Under the pieces are notes generated by a model that was not told the DNA's origin, ran no database searches, and worked only from the letters and a program-made list of their open reading frames with translations. The position numbers and the translations under genes are program-made. A stretch of 64,000 nucleotides of DNA from Lunularia cruciata (lineage: Eukaryota; Streptophyta; Marchantiopsida; Lunulariales; Lunulariaceae). This document shows positions 33,974 through 45,600 of this stretch, in pieces. Location: NCBI GenBank assembly GCA_948567375.1, contig OX419761.1, positions 30,568,501 to 30,632,500 on the forward strand, in the 5' to 3' direction. Position 1 is the first letter of the stretch. Each line of letters begins with the position of its first letter.

Positions 33974-36547
33974 ATGTCGAGCAATTTTCCTTCGCCGTTG
34001 AGGAGTCGTCTTGTAGGTGATCGGGGAAAGGGACATAGCGTTGGCCTCGGGTTAGTGCGTAAGGGAGAAGTCGAGAGAGAGAAATCGAGAGACCAAAAGA
34101 AAGCAAAAGAGATGGGAGGAGGGAAGAAGAACTCCGAATTTGCAGTGAGAAATCATGCAATTCGGAGATTAGATGTAGTAGCGAGGATCGAAGTCTTGAG
34201 CCGACTTCGGATCACCTTTTTGGCATGGAATTGGAACATAAGTTTTCCAGGATTCATGACAGAAATCATCGAGAGTAAATGTCTCGATGGTCCCGAGGAA
34301 GAAGGGAAGAGAGGAAATCCGGCTCGCTGGACAGAGTCGGATTGGAGACTCGTAATCGGGAAGGAGGCAGGCTCGGAGCAAGGGGCCACGTTCTTGGGGA
34401 AAGGGGAGATAGCCCAAGAAACTCAGGAGGTGAGAGATGCCTTCTCGTTGAAGAGGACGAAGAATGGGTATAAAGTTGAGAGTTATAAGGACCCAGTGAG
34501 GAGGGGAATTGTGAGTGCACTAATGGCCCTCCTGAAGCCGGAGAGAACTACCTATGTGATGAAACACCAAGCGGTGTTCTTTCACAAATTGTTTGCAGGA
34601 GAACCAATTAATTGGGCGAGGTGTTTTCACGGGAGAACAAGGCAGATGGTGTGGAATCTGCGGGATAAGTCCCCTCCACATTATATTGTGCTGTTTGCAG
34701 CGCATTTCTATCTCGGGCTCAATTTGCTGAACTCGGCGGAGCGGAATTGGATGGTGTCGCACTTCCATCCGGATGTGCAAAAGGAAGTCGACGCGGAGGA
34801 GCAGCAATACATTCTCCAAATCCGGAGCGCAGACGATTACTACTCGAAGACAGGGAAGAACGTGGAGGTCGTTGAAAGTACCCCGACAAAGAAGAGAACT
34901 CGGCAAGCAGACGCCAAAGAAAACAAGAAACCCCGGAAGATGCAGAAAAATAACCCGAGGCGAGGAATGGTGGTGATTGAGTCGGAAGATGAAGACTCAG
35001 AAGGCGAAGCTGAGCTCAAGACGGAGGACTCGAAACGTGAGGAGGAACCTGAGCTGACACTGCAGAGTGGAGATACAAGCAGTGATAGTGAAGTCGGTGG
35101 AGAAATGACCTCGGCACCAACGCCTGAAGAATACGAAGAAGAAATTCAAGCCGAGGTAAAAGCCAAAGACAATGCAGTGCTGGAAGACGAAGTACCGGTG
35201 CTCAAGGAGAAGAAGATCGCAGTACAGCGAGGAATTCGCTCGAGACGTAAGGCGAAGGGGGAAGCGGGACCGAGTAGAGTGAAAGAAGAAGTAGAAGGAA
35301 GCTCGGGCAGTGAAGCATCAATTCCGATACGAAGGCTCCAGAGAAGAAGGCAAGAATTAGGAGAACACGAAGAAAGAAGAGAGACTACTCCGAGAGGGGA
35401 CGAAGGTATCATTAATGGAGTAGATTACCTGCAGATGGTAGTATGCCCGCTGTTGGTGAAGTTGGAGAAGAAGAAAAAGGAGATGCAGTCAACTTGTCCA
35501 GAGGTAAAGACTGTATTGCAGGTGGTATCGAGATTAGAAGAAGAAAACTCGGAGTTGAAGAAGAGTATGACCTGAGGTGAGAAGGAGAGAGAAGTACTGC
35601 AATTGGAGGCAGTGGAGAGAAGTCAGGTAATCAAAGACCTGAGGAGAGAATTGAGCTATCGAGAGGATCTTGCGAGGAAGAGTGATGTCGTAAGGGAGCG
35701 ACAAGTAGCTGAATTGGAAATCTTGAAGCAACAGTTTGCTGATTCAAGAGTAGAGCTCATCCATGCTATGGCGAGAGTAGCATCGAAGGATCAAGAGCTC
35801 GATCGAGTGATGGAGAGTATGGAGGAGAAGAAGCAACTTTGGCAGCGAGAGTTGGCTGCGAGATATGGAGAAGAAGAGAGATTACGAGACTTACTTCGTA
35901 ATCAGGAAGAAAAGGTTGCACAGAAGGAGAAAGAGAAGGACGCGGTGAAGGCCGAATTCGAAGAAGAGTTGGCGATGTACAGAGAGGAATGGCTTGCAGA
36001 TCGGGAACGAGAAAGGAAGACAAGATTAGAGCCATTGCAGGAGATAATCCTCAGAGTAAACGCGATGCTAAGTACAGAGACCAGCGTTTGAATTGAAGAA
36101 ACGCGTCTGCACGAGTTGAAGCTGTTAGTGCAGGAGACGAGGCGAAGGCAAGCGAAAGATACAAATCTGAATGCCTTGTTGATTAAATTGAGAACTCGTG
36201 TAGATAGGAAGATCTTAGAAGTAGAAGACAATATTGCGATTAGATTAGACTTAGTAAGAATAGAGTTAGAAAAGCTTTGGCAGGATGTTAAAGCAAAACC
36301 CGACGTAGATAACATCGGGATCCAAATGTCTTTGGAGTTGGCCTCAGCGACAGTAGAGAAGAGTGGGTCGAAAGATGAAGAGTTAGATAGATTACCTGCT
36401 AGTGCAATTTCAGATCAGGAAAGAGAATTGCTGGATCTGGTAGAAGATGTAAGAGTTGTGAAACCCGAGGACAGAATAGTAGGAAGTAAGATTACTTCGG
36501 GTTCAGGGTTGAAAGCCGAGGAAGAAGTAGACATCGGATCGGATTAG
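33974..36547 (+). pseudogene. LTR-encoded coiled-coil protein, 3'-LTR copy (best preserved)
   Basis: ATG 33974 to TAG 36545-36547, 857 sense-or-stop codons in one frame, with two internal TGA: 35573-35575 (CGA in the 5' copy) and 36089-36091 (present in all copies). Residues about 60-295 look globular; KHQAVFFHKLFAGEPINW (residues 197-214) recalls, by pattern only, the 'putative plant transposon protein' domain of plant retroelement ORFs. Residues 304-330 are basic (KKRTRQ, KKPRKMQ; possible nuclear signal). Residues 334-400 are acidic (ESEDEDSEGE), and 418-428 basic. From about 485 to 705 and again 714-800 the sequence is heptad-like coiled coil (VSRLEEENSELKK, RVASKDQELDRVMESMEE). I see no signal peptide or membrane segment, so it is not a conventional envelope protein. 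Function unknown. Confidence 0.85.
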
Positions 36548-36663
36548 TAACCGATTTGAGATTTGAAGGGGCAGATATGAAGAGGTGCATTGTCATTTCG
36601 GATCTGCAGGTTAGAACAGTTGATGTAGAAACGGTATAGTTGTTAGAACTGCCGATTGCTTCA

Positions 36664-36672
36664 CTATTTAAG
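36664..36672 (+). promoter_or_regulatory. Second TATA-like site, downstream of the LTR ORF
   Basis: CTATTTAAG, 117 bp after the ORF stop and conserved in all three LTR copies (next to GAGTGGCATTCGC). If this is the genomic-RNA promoter, the ORF lies in U3 and would be carried at the 3' end of the genomic RNA. Confidence 0.4.
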
Positions 36673-37341
36673 AGTGGCATTCGCAGGAACTTGTTGTTCA
36701 GTGCTCATTATTTCTGAGAATAGATAAAGCAAAGTGCTATAAAGCAATGCTCGTCGCTTGAGCTTGATTCCGAGTATCAACTTTGTAATTGTGTTTGTGA
36801 ATGTTTGGAGAAATTCAAAGTGCAAGTCAGAGTGCTTGTTGGATGTTGGATTCCACAGCCTTGATCTTCATTCTGTGTGTTTGATCCTGAGTGAAGTGCA
36901 ATCGAAGCAATGCCTTGACAGATCTGAGAGGAATTGTAGTGTTGGTAGTATTCTGCATTTGTGAGTGGAGTGCGAAGTTGATGTGAAGCAATTTTGATCG
37001 AGGAAGTTGTGCCTTCAGTGGAGGGGTAGAACACAATTCTGAGGCGAAGTTGTTTTGCAGTGAAGTGCCGTTTTCGGGAGAGCCTGAATCATCACAAATC
37101 AAGATTGTTTGGAAATAATTGATGGAGTTGTGATTTTGGAGTGTTAATTTGTGACAAGACTGCGAGTCAGTGTTTGTTACTCTCTTCTGGGTGTGGTTTC
37201 TACCTGAGAGACTAAAGAAGAACTCAAGAAGAACTGAAATTGTTACTTTGCTTCGTATTTGGACATTTTTGACTCGTATCTCTGCGGGAACGAACTTTAC
37301 TTACCCGATTACCGCAAAAGTGATTTTGCCGGGTTGTCACA

Positions 37342-37592
37342 ATCTTCCTATTCTAGATTCTCTTCTAGCTCCTCCTCTATCTCAGGCCCCTCATACTTCA
37401 ACCTTCTTGACCACCATCTCCCAATCTCTCCAACAAGCCAAATCTCACCTCCTTGTTGCCCAAAATTGTCAAAAACAATATGCGGACCACCATTGTCGTG
37501 ATCTCACCTTTGAAGTTGGTGATAAAGTCATGGTATCCTCTAGCAACCTACCCCTCCCATTTGATCCTAGCCTGTGTATTGTCAGAGATTAG
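37342..37592 (+). pseudogene. Integrase C-terminal part of the second-layer Ty3 element
   Basis: Resumes the frame cut at 23617: NLPILDSLLAP, then QQAKSHLLVAQNCQKQYADH and RDLTFEVGDKVMVSSSNLPL, the standard pre-chromodomain segment of chromovirus integrase. About ten codons (normally the FYLNYGQHP region) are missing at the junction. Similarity stops at about 37592 and no chromodomain was found. Confidence 0.85.
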
Positions 37593-37856
37593 ATGTGAGA
37601 TAGTAGCACACACTTTGCTAATTGAGATGTAGGAAGAGCTAGGAGAGCTTGCCAAGAAACACTACCATAGGATACAGGAAGTAAAGATCATTTGGAATGA
37701 GAAGGTAATGACTCTTTAGTCAAAATTTGACCTCCTACAAAATGAATTTATAGAGGCTAACCGCTAGCTCCAAGTTGCCCAGATGGATAAGACTATTGCT
37801 GCCTAATAATTAGTGGACATCCAAAGAAGGAAGGAGAAGTAGAAGGAAAACTATGT

Positions 37857-38687
37857 GAGCTTTGGGCTCAAATATCCCAAGAAGTGGAGGCCTCTAACAT
37901 CAAAATAAAGAAACTAGGTGAAGTTGCTGATGCTTCCCTTAAAGAGGTAGCAGAGTTGGAGGTAGTTTGCTCTATGTTAGAATCAAAGGTTGAAACTTTG
38001 GAGAAGGAGAAGATCCTTGCACAAGAGGTCCAAGATGTGCAAAAGGGAGAGTTTGCTTCTTAGCATTTGACCATAAATGGTCTAATCATAGAGAAAACTC
38101 GGTATCAAAAGGATCTTCTTTACTACAAGGATAAGAAGAAGGAAGAGCAAGTTGAGGTTAAGGCACAATAACAATCTCAAAACAACCTCACCATTCAAAA
38201 TCAGAAATTGAAATAGAGGGTCAACCAACTCTTCCAACTTACCAAGCAATAGAAGCTAGAAGGGCCAACAAAGGCCAAAGACTCCAAAGAAGAGGACAAT
38301 AAGGAGAACCATGAGGATAACAACCCAACAATGACAAGGCGGCAAGATAGATCAACAAGAGGAAGAGCCAAGAAGGATGGGCTTGACAATGAAAATGTAG
38401 GTCTCTCAAGTGGGGCACCTAAGAGAGACCTCACAGGCAGTAGTTATCTTACATCAACTTCTTCCAAACCCAATAACCCCAAACACAATGCGGAAAATCA
38501 ACAAGAGTCAGGTAGGAATATTGCTAATGGAGCAAAATTGGCCATAAAAGGTAACCAACATTTGGAGAGCAATCTCAAAGATAGGGAATGTGAGGAAGCG
38601 AAGTCAATATCCAAAGAGATGGTCACCGCTATGGGTGTGATCCAACCCCATATCCAAAGCACCACAAAGGTCTATACACTAACTTGA
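37857..38687 (+). pseudogene. Degraded coiled-coil reading frame of unknown origin
   Basis: A single frame runs from GAGCTTTGGGCTC at 37857 to TGA at 38685-38687, with only a few TAG/TAA stops, most in Gln-codon-like contexts. It predicts a heptad-rich region (KLGEVADASLKEVAELE, SMLESKVETLEKEK, YQKDLLYYKDKKKEE), then a charged tail (TRRQDRSTRGRAKKDG). The sequence upstream, 37610-37856, looks related but is shifted. It could be an extra ORF of a retroelement (it resembles the LTR ORF only in style) or a captured host gene. Confidence 0.45.
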
Positions 38688-39107
38688 GGAGAGTGAGTGA
38701 TAGATGAATATAGAAATACAGGAAGTTCAATAAAAGCAACCCGTAAAGTGGACCTCTTAGAGCCAATTGAAAAGGAAGGGCCTCTAAGGACAAGTGGAGA
38801 GGATACCATGCTAGCCATCATCAAAGAGGAAATTTTCATGCGTATATACATCACTACACAACATACATCGCTGTCAACATCATACACTATAGAAGCACAA
38901 CTCACACATAAGTCATACATAGACTCTAAAGTGCCACAATTGCCCCCCTAGCTGGCGGTTGAGTCCCTCTAACTCTAGATAGCCATCTACTCCTAGTATA
39001 TGGTATACCCTATGATGGACAAAGATTAGGAGGCTGGGTGCTTTGGAGCCCCATCGTTAGTCACTTGTTTGCAATCTATACCATATAAAGAATGAACTAG
39101 CTATAGG

Positions 39108-40250
39108 TCAAGTACATCTAGGACATAACCATTGTCCCTGAGGAACCACTGTGAGGGGAGGAGTCATACATGCCACATGCCATCCTCTCAAACAACTATC
39201 ACACACTAACATAGTAGTAGCTCTACAAAAAGAGCCACATAACATACACCTCAAGCGTGCACGTACAAGTACCAAGCTTGGGTCCATAGTACCATCAATG
39301 TTTGGAGGTGGCATGGCGCACAATTGTGCACATGATCTTTCCAAACAACAACATCACGTCCTTCTAACACAAGGACTCCAGATGGCAAAAACCCACGCAC
39401 TTTCAAGATAGTGCGGCTTGTTGAAACATCAAGTGTTGTCAGTGCTGTCTGTTGTAGATATACATAGTCTCCTAGATGAAATTGACGGATTGAAGGTCTA
39501 TAACTCCCTCCTCAAATGGTAGCATAGTGTAAAGTATCTCTATGCTGAGCAATCACCAAGTTCTCAAAGGCCATTGGCATCACTCTCTGAAAGATCTTTG
39601 CCCGTTGAGAACATGCACTCATCCATACATTTGGGTCATCCAAGTCCAAAACTACAATAACATCTTGACAAATGGCTAAAAGTAAATCTAGATCTTGTCC
39701 ATAGAGTAGGAAGTAAGGAGAGAAGAATGCTAAGGAGGCTTGCCGGCTGAACCGATAGCCCATGGCAAACCAAGGTAATTGGAGATCCCAATCTCCCAAG
39801 TTGCCTCTCTGCAAACCATACTTTTGCAATCCTTTCTTCACCATCTGAACCACTCTCTCTGCTAAGCTATCTGCCTCAGGGTGATCTCAAGATGTAGTAC
39901 AATGATCAATCAAAGCCTTGTCACACAAGATCTGAAACTCTCCCAAGAACTCTGTACCCTGATCAATCAAAACCTTAGCTAGTGCACCAAAATGACTAAG
40001 AACTCGATCTAGGAACAATAATTCATCCTTTCACTAGACTTGTCAAGAAGTGCCACCAACTCAATCCACTTAGAGAAGTGCTCCACCATCACCAAAACAT
40101 ACCGATGATGTCTCACAATCAACAGTAAAGGTCCAAAAAAGTCCAAAATCCAACGGTAACCCAATCCTATGATAGGTAATGGGTGTAACTGTGGCATAGG
40201 AGCATTGAATGATGCTCTAACTTGGTCACAAATCACACATTTGGCAATAA
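39108..40250 (-). pseudogene. Integrase and PHD finger of the minus-strand Ty3 element
   Basis: Integrase: LHPLPIIGLGYRWILDFFGPL near 40170 contains the first catalytic Asp, followed by RYVLVMVEHFSKWIELVA. A C-terminal segment (ENLVIAQHRDTLHYATI) is at about 39512-39570. After a short linker comes a C4HC3 PHD finger at 39114-39248: C-ML-C, then C-DS-C, W-H-VA-C and C-PR-C, all eight metal ligands present. PHD fingers bind histone H3 tails and could target integration, taking the place of a chromodomain. Stops break the frame between 39344 and 40236. Confidence 0.8.
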
Positions 40251-40699
40251 GCTACTATGCCTTGGTTTGCATAGCGCGCCACCATTAATGACTCCAAGTA
40301 AGCTATATGTACGCTTTACTCCAAAATGTCCTAGCTCCTCATGAGCATGACAAACCAATTGTGGTCTTTGAGATGGAAGTGGTACTACTCACACTCTACC
40401 ATCCTCCCATACACGCAAAAGGTGTCTCTCCTCCAATCTGAACTATCTAGCTTGCTGAAGAACACGATCTCTCTCCTTGGCCCCAATTATGCCACCCACA
40501 ACACCAGTGCAAAGATAGTCCATCACTAAGACATCATCATAAATATGTCACTGAATTGTACCAATATCTTCACTCTTTGGATCTATGACCTCAATAACTC
40601 CTCTTGTATACATTGAGAGAGATACCACCAAAGCCTCAAAAAATATATAGAGAAAGGCAGATGCATGCCAACCTGGCACCATCTCCTCATCTGTCTCAC

Positions 40700-42650
40700 C
40701 ATGCCAACGTGCTCCGGTCTAATCTTGCTGGCTGAGACATGGGTTTCTACTCAACCCATTTGCATCACGGTTCACCACTCCAGATCTGTGAACAACCGTG
40801 AAATCATACTCCGGCAAAATCAGAGCCTATTGTGCAAGCTTCCTTGAAAGCTTGTTGGACTCTATCAACCACTTCAGCGGCTGATGATTAGTGATGAAAG
40901 TGAAGGGGTTACCAAATAGGTAACATTGGAAATGTGCTACTGCCCAAACTGCTGCCAAGCACTCTCCCTCATATGAACTATACTTTGCCTTTGCTGAATT
41001 GTTGGAGCGACTAGCATAGGTGATCACAAACTCCTTCCCCTCATCATAATGCTGGGTGAGCATTGCTCTGTAACACTCATTTGTGCATGTGTATGGTATT
41101 GTGATATTTAGCTTGGTATTACAAGTACTTAAGAGATATTATTTATATAGAGATAAAGGATGGTTCTATATTATTTATGGTTAGCTAAAGTTAGTCATAG
41201 CTAAGATAGAGGGGACCTTACTTTAGAGGAAGTAGAAAAGATGAGCACCACTATTTTGGATTTTAGTGTGTTGACTTGGTATTATTCCTAGGTGTTTGGC
41301 TTTGAGGAAAGAGTTGAGAACTCTTGGGCCCGCAAGCCTTTTTGTTTTGGATTCTTCTTTAGTCCAAGGATAGCCCATGTGAAGGAATCCTTGACTTAGT
41401 GGTTGGGTCAAGATAAGACCACATGCTTAGGGGAATATACCTATGTGAATGGATATTCCTTTCTACTTTTTGACTTTACTTGACTTTTAGTCTAGTAACT
41501 TGAGTTACTACGGTAATTAGTAACTTTGGTACATAACTATTTCACAAGTATATAAACAAGGAGTGAGGAGGTACTCATCATCCTTTCATTTGCAACTATC
41601 TCTCTCATTGAGTTCTCTAGTGAGCAATGTCTTGAGTATTGGAGTGTTAGCCTTGGAGGAGTATGATAGAGTTTGGGTTCCTTGCCTTCTTAGTCCATGG
41701 TGCGCTACCATAATAGCCATCAGAGGTTCATCTTGAGTGAGAGACAGGCCGGCTCACAGCTCCAAGCTCCAACCTAAAACATAAAACAACCTAAAACATA
41801 CTCCAATCAGTATGAACTTGAAATGGTCGTCGTTGAATCGGTCTCCTCAAAATAGGAGAGGATGTCAACCTCTCCTTGAGCTCTACAAAAGCTCTCTCTT
41901 GCTCATCTCCCCAACACCACTCTTGTGTAAGCTTGGTCAGCTTCGTCAAGGCCTTGGCAATGGCACTAAATCATCTAACATAGCGGTGATAGAAGTTTGC
42001 TAACCCAAGGAATGCTTGCACTTTGCTCACATTTGTAGGCCAAGGAATATGCGCAATAGCCTCCACCTTGGTCTGCTGAACACCAAGTCCTTTGGGGTAG
42101 ATAGTATGACCCAGATTCTCAACCTGATCATGGAAGAACCTACACTTCCCAAGATGTAATTTGAGTCCATGAGATTTCAACCTCTCAAACACCTCCAACA
42201 ACTGTCTTTCATGCTCCTCCACAATAGTGCTATAGACCAAAATATCATTAATATAGCACCAAGCAAAATCCAATCTAGCTAGGATCCTATCCATGACCCT
42301 TTGGAACTCATCAAGAGCGTTCTTTAACCCAAATGGTAAGAACCTCTACTGATATAACATATCCTTGCCGTGAGGATCAATAGCCCAGAATACTGTCTTG
42401 GACTTATAAGTCCAAGATATCATAAGTCAACAATTGATAATATCCCGCTCAAAGATCCAAAGTATTGAAGACCTTTGCATGCCCAATTGCATAAAAAATC
42501 TCCTCTGGTGTAGGCATGGTATACCGATCAGCCTTGGTCTATTGGTTGATAGGACGGTAATCTCCACACATCCGCCTATCCGTGTAGTTGCCATGCATAT
42601 CCTTCTTGGCTAGCATCATGTTGTTGATGCATACTCTCCATGTGAGATCT
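40700..42650 (-). pseudogene. RT-RNase H of the PHD-type Ty3 element, split by a solo LTR
   Basis: RT: RRMCGDYRPIN near 42570, PTPEEIFYAIGHAKVF near 42500, FNTLDL, and the catalytic box reads CYINDILVYS near 42250, with Asn for the first Asp of YIDD. After GLANFYHRYVR (about 41980), RNase H begins FQVHTDWSM (about 41815). It is interrupted at 41759 and resumes below 41068 with LTQHYDEGKEFVITYASRS, YSSYEGECLAAVWAVAHF and ITNHQPLKWLIES. Stops and frameshifts occur throughout. Confidence 0.82.
41069..41758 (+). mobile_element. Solo LTR (690 bp) inserted in the RNase H gene
   Basis: TGTAACACTC...GGCTCACA, with TGT/ACA ends, flanked by GCTC at 41065-41068 and 41759-41762. It separates two halves of a continuous RNase H frame (LELGAV | LTQHYDEG). 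A TATA-like TATATAAAC lies near 41549. The family is not otherwise seen in this window. The target duplication is 4 bp, or a decayed 5 bp. Confidence 0.75.
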
Positions 42651-45600
42651 CCACCAAACCAACCTCAAAAAGGTCACTACTCCGGCTTTGAATCAATGTC
42701 CTCTCCATATCACTATATTAATAAGGATGTTGGAATACAGGTGTATTGCTAGTCAGCTCAATCCATATACCAAGTCCCTTTAGAGCACCCAAATCCTTCA
42801 TACTAGAGGCAAAACAACTCGTGTGGCTCCTCAAGAACCTCCAAACCCTCCGTCTTTCCTCTCTAGTAAGCTTGGATCCAAGATCTGGCTCCCAAGTATC
42901 CTCTATAACTATAGTAGGAGTGGAAGAAGTACTGATTGGTTGCTACATTGGGCCCTTGGGAGCAATAGTGTCATGCCCCCGACCACTAGAGGTCCTATTT
43001 TTTGTGTGAAAAACTCCCTCCACTCTGGCTGCAAGCTCCATACGTCCTCTAGTTGCATCCCAAGTGGACCAAGGGTGTAATCCAAGTAGCCCATGCTCAC
43101 CTGGATGGACTCCAAGTAGACCACTCTCCCTAGTAGCTATTGGTTGTGTCCCAAGAATACCATGTCGACTCCGGTCCATCACTCCCAGCATGTGCCTGGA
43201 TGTCTTGATAGGCACATGGTTCACAAGTGTCAAAGTGGTGATGCTTATCAAGCGCATCCTACGTTGCTCTGCCAAGCCAAGGCTCACAATCCAGGTCAAA
43301 TAGTTTAGGTCCATAGCCTAACCTAACGCCTGAAGCATGGATGCCTCTGACACTGCTAGAATTGCTAGATACCGGTGCAAAAACCCATTGCCTGCTCTCT
43401 CTCATCAGCGTTGGGCTCCACCAACTGCTGTAATTGTGAGTCCCAAACAAGTCCAAGTCCTCCCTCTCAAAAAGCATTAGAGATTGGGAAACTCATGAGT
43501 GTAGGAAATGCGGCTCTAGGCTGTCCAACTAGGTTCACCACTGCCATAGGTGACCTATCAGCCACTACCACTGTTTGAGATTGACGCCTAACATCCAAGA
43601 TATCATCAACAAGGATGTGGTCAAGTTGTTGAATCCCATCATAAGCACATTGTAGGACCTCTTTAGGTAAGAGGTTCATCCATCAAAGACGGTGACGATG
43701 AGCCCGTGATCCCACTCTGGCTGCATCTAACAATACAGCAAGTCCCATCCAAGAATGGGCCAAATGTGTACTTGCCACCACTATGATGCAAGAATCACCC
43801 ATCAAAGGAACGTTCTCCAAAAGGTAAGCTGGAGAAACAAACTGATGAACTTGGAGATGTCATAGTATTCGTGACATCTCCCAAAACACACCAAAACAAG
43901 GATCCTGAAGACCCAAACCTTGGCCAATACATACATGTCCCTTACATGACCATCCAAAAATCACCAAGTGAACAAGCCCATGTCTCTCCAGATCATGCAT
44001 CCCTAGTAAGGAAATATCTGCTAGTAAAGCTCTTTGGTAACCTCTAACTGCTAACATTGGTAATAACTCCGGATACTAATAGGCCAAGTGTAGTGCCACA
44101 TGATGTAGAGAGACTCGCCTAGTAGTCTCATCTCACATACAAGTACCTCCATACTCGTATACCCGTCTGTAATACTATAGCTAGTCCGGTGCTAATCCCA
44201 CCAAACAACTCCAATAGACATACTCCCTCTATTGGATACTACCAAGCAGTGAGTGTGGTATCTAGAGGTGTCAAGGTAATCAACTCTGGAAGCTCATCCT
44301 CACCCTCATTTCCTGGTGGTATGAAGGCTCCACTCCAAGCTTGTTGCACCAATTGATCTGCAACGCCTCCTCTGAACTCCACAATGAAACATCCAAGGTG
44401 GATGGAACAATCCCACTCGTACTCTAAATCCGAGTGATCTCCTATGGTATTGGAGTATCTTTTGCATGGGCATTCCACTCCAACAAGTCACTAGGCCAAG
44501 TAATTACACCACTGGAAGCTAAAAATGATGCTGCCATGGTCCTAGACTGTAGTGAGCCAAGACTACCACTATTGAAGCGTAGTGGTAGATGACATACCCG
44601 TCCCTCACCAGACTGCCAACCTGGTCTATAGGAGGCTATCTCCTCCTAATAGTCAATGTTGAAAACCCCATGAGGCTATGACCTCCCAATAGTCAATGTT
44701 GAACCATCACCTAAAGATGTATGGATTTGAAATGAACACCTCTCTACATCGGTCTTCCGTAACTCCAAACCAACAACTGCAGCCTTCCCCAACATAAGGG
44801 GCTACGCACTAGAGTCTAACAAGACTCTCTGTGGTGTATAGACCTTCCCTGAAGGTCCCACCAAACGGAAAATACCCCTTTGGTTATCCAATAGGACAAC
44901 ACCAGGTGTGAACCATGCTCTCTCAAAGGCTGGTCTGGCTGGTAACTCTTCTAGTCTAGCCACTGTTGCTTGCCATAAACCATTGGTCGTTAAACGGATC
45001 CCATGCTCCTCAACCAAGTCAGCTCCACTACCAACTACCTCTGCTGTAGTATTAGGAACCGCATCATCCCTACTCTAAGAAAGCATGGCAACCAATTGGA
45101 ACATTGGAGCTGGGTCAACTCCCAATGTAAACATGTCACTAGTTGAAAACAAAGGGCACCACATAATCAGCTGAGCCGCCTCCAACATTGTGCTAGACTC
45201 ATTCTGTGTAGTAGCAGGTGGTTGACTAGTAGGTAGTCAATCATGCACTCCATCACTACCTACCACACCTGCACTGGGACGTCTAGGAGCCATGGATGTC
45301 GTCTGCAATGCCTCAGATAGTGTGAAAGACTAGGGAAGTCTAACATGTCTCCCAACCTCTCCTCTCTCTGGGTCCAACTCCACTGATGCTCCTGTAGGCT
45401 CTAGAACACGTATTGCATTCCTAGTCATTGTTGCAAATGCATCCACCTGAGCTGCTCTGCACATGAAGTCCACCTCTATCACCAACATATGAGGTGGAAG
45501 CCTTAGCACCCAAATCTGATCTCCTCTAAGCAATGGCCATACTAGCCAATCTCTGCTCCAACTACTCAATCCAAGTAGCCATAGATGTATCAGAAGTAAG

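Larger units (their letters stand above)
23618..37341 (+). mobile_element. Young Tat/Athila-type Ty3 element with ORF-containing 3.8-kb LTRs
   Basis: Full structure: LTR (23618-27380), tRNA-Asp primer site (27388), single-frame gag-pol (27469-33540), purine tract (33539-33551), LTR (33552-37341). The two LTRs are nearly identical, often with one or no difference per 60 bases, so this is the youngest datable insertion here. It lies inside the integrase gene of the second-layer element. The 5' LTR lacks its first 23 bp, and about ten host codons at the left junction appear to be missing too. The two facing edges share TTTTTC, which suggests a microhomology deletion. No target duplication can therefore be read. 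Confidence 0.93.
33552..37341 (+). repeat. 3' LTR (complete, 3790 bp)
   Basis: Begins TGTGGTGCCCACA and ends TTGTCACA. Both edges are confirmed by the solo LTR with its target duplication. It contains a long G tract near 33752, a TATA box, the LTR ORF and a second TATA-like site. The flank after 37341 is the interrupted integrase of the second-layer element. Confidence 0.93.

Noticed and set aside
33974-36547. LTR ORF as an envelope-like gene
   Set aside because: No signal peptide, membrane-spanning stretch or cysteine pattern is visible. The C-terminal half is a soluble coiled coil with basic and acidic tracts, so an envelope role is not supported.
38600-38938. Possible 3' LTR of the PHD-type element
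   Set aside because: A purine tract followed by TGTGGCAC fits an LTR start, but no similar sequence was found in 46918-47264, where the 5' LTR should be. Left as uncertain limits only.
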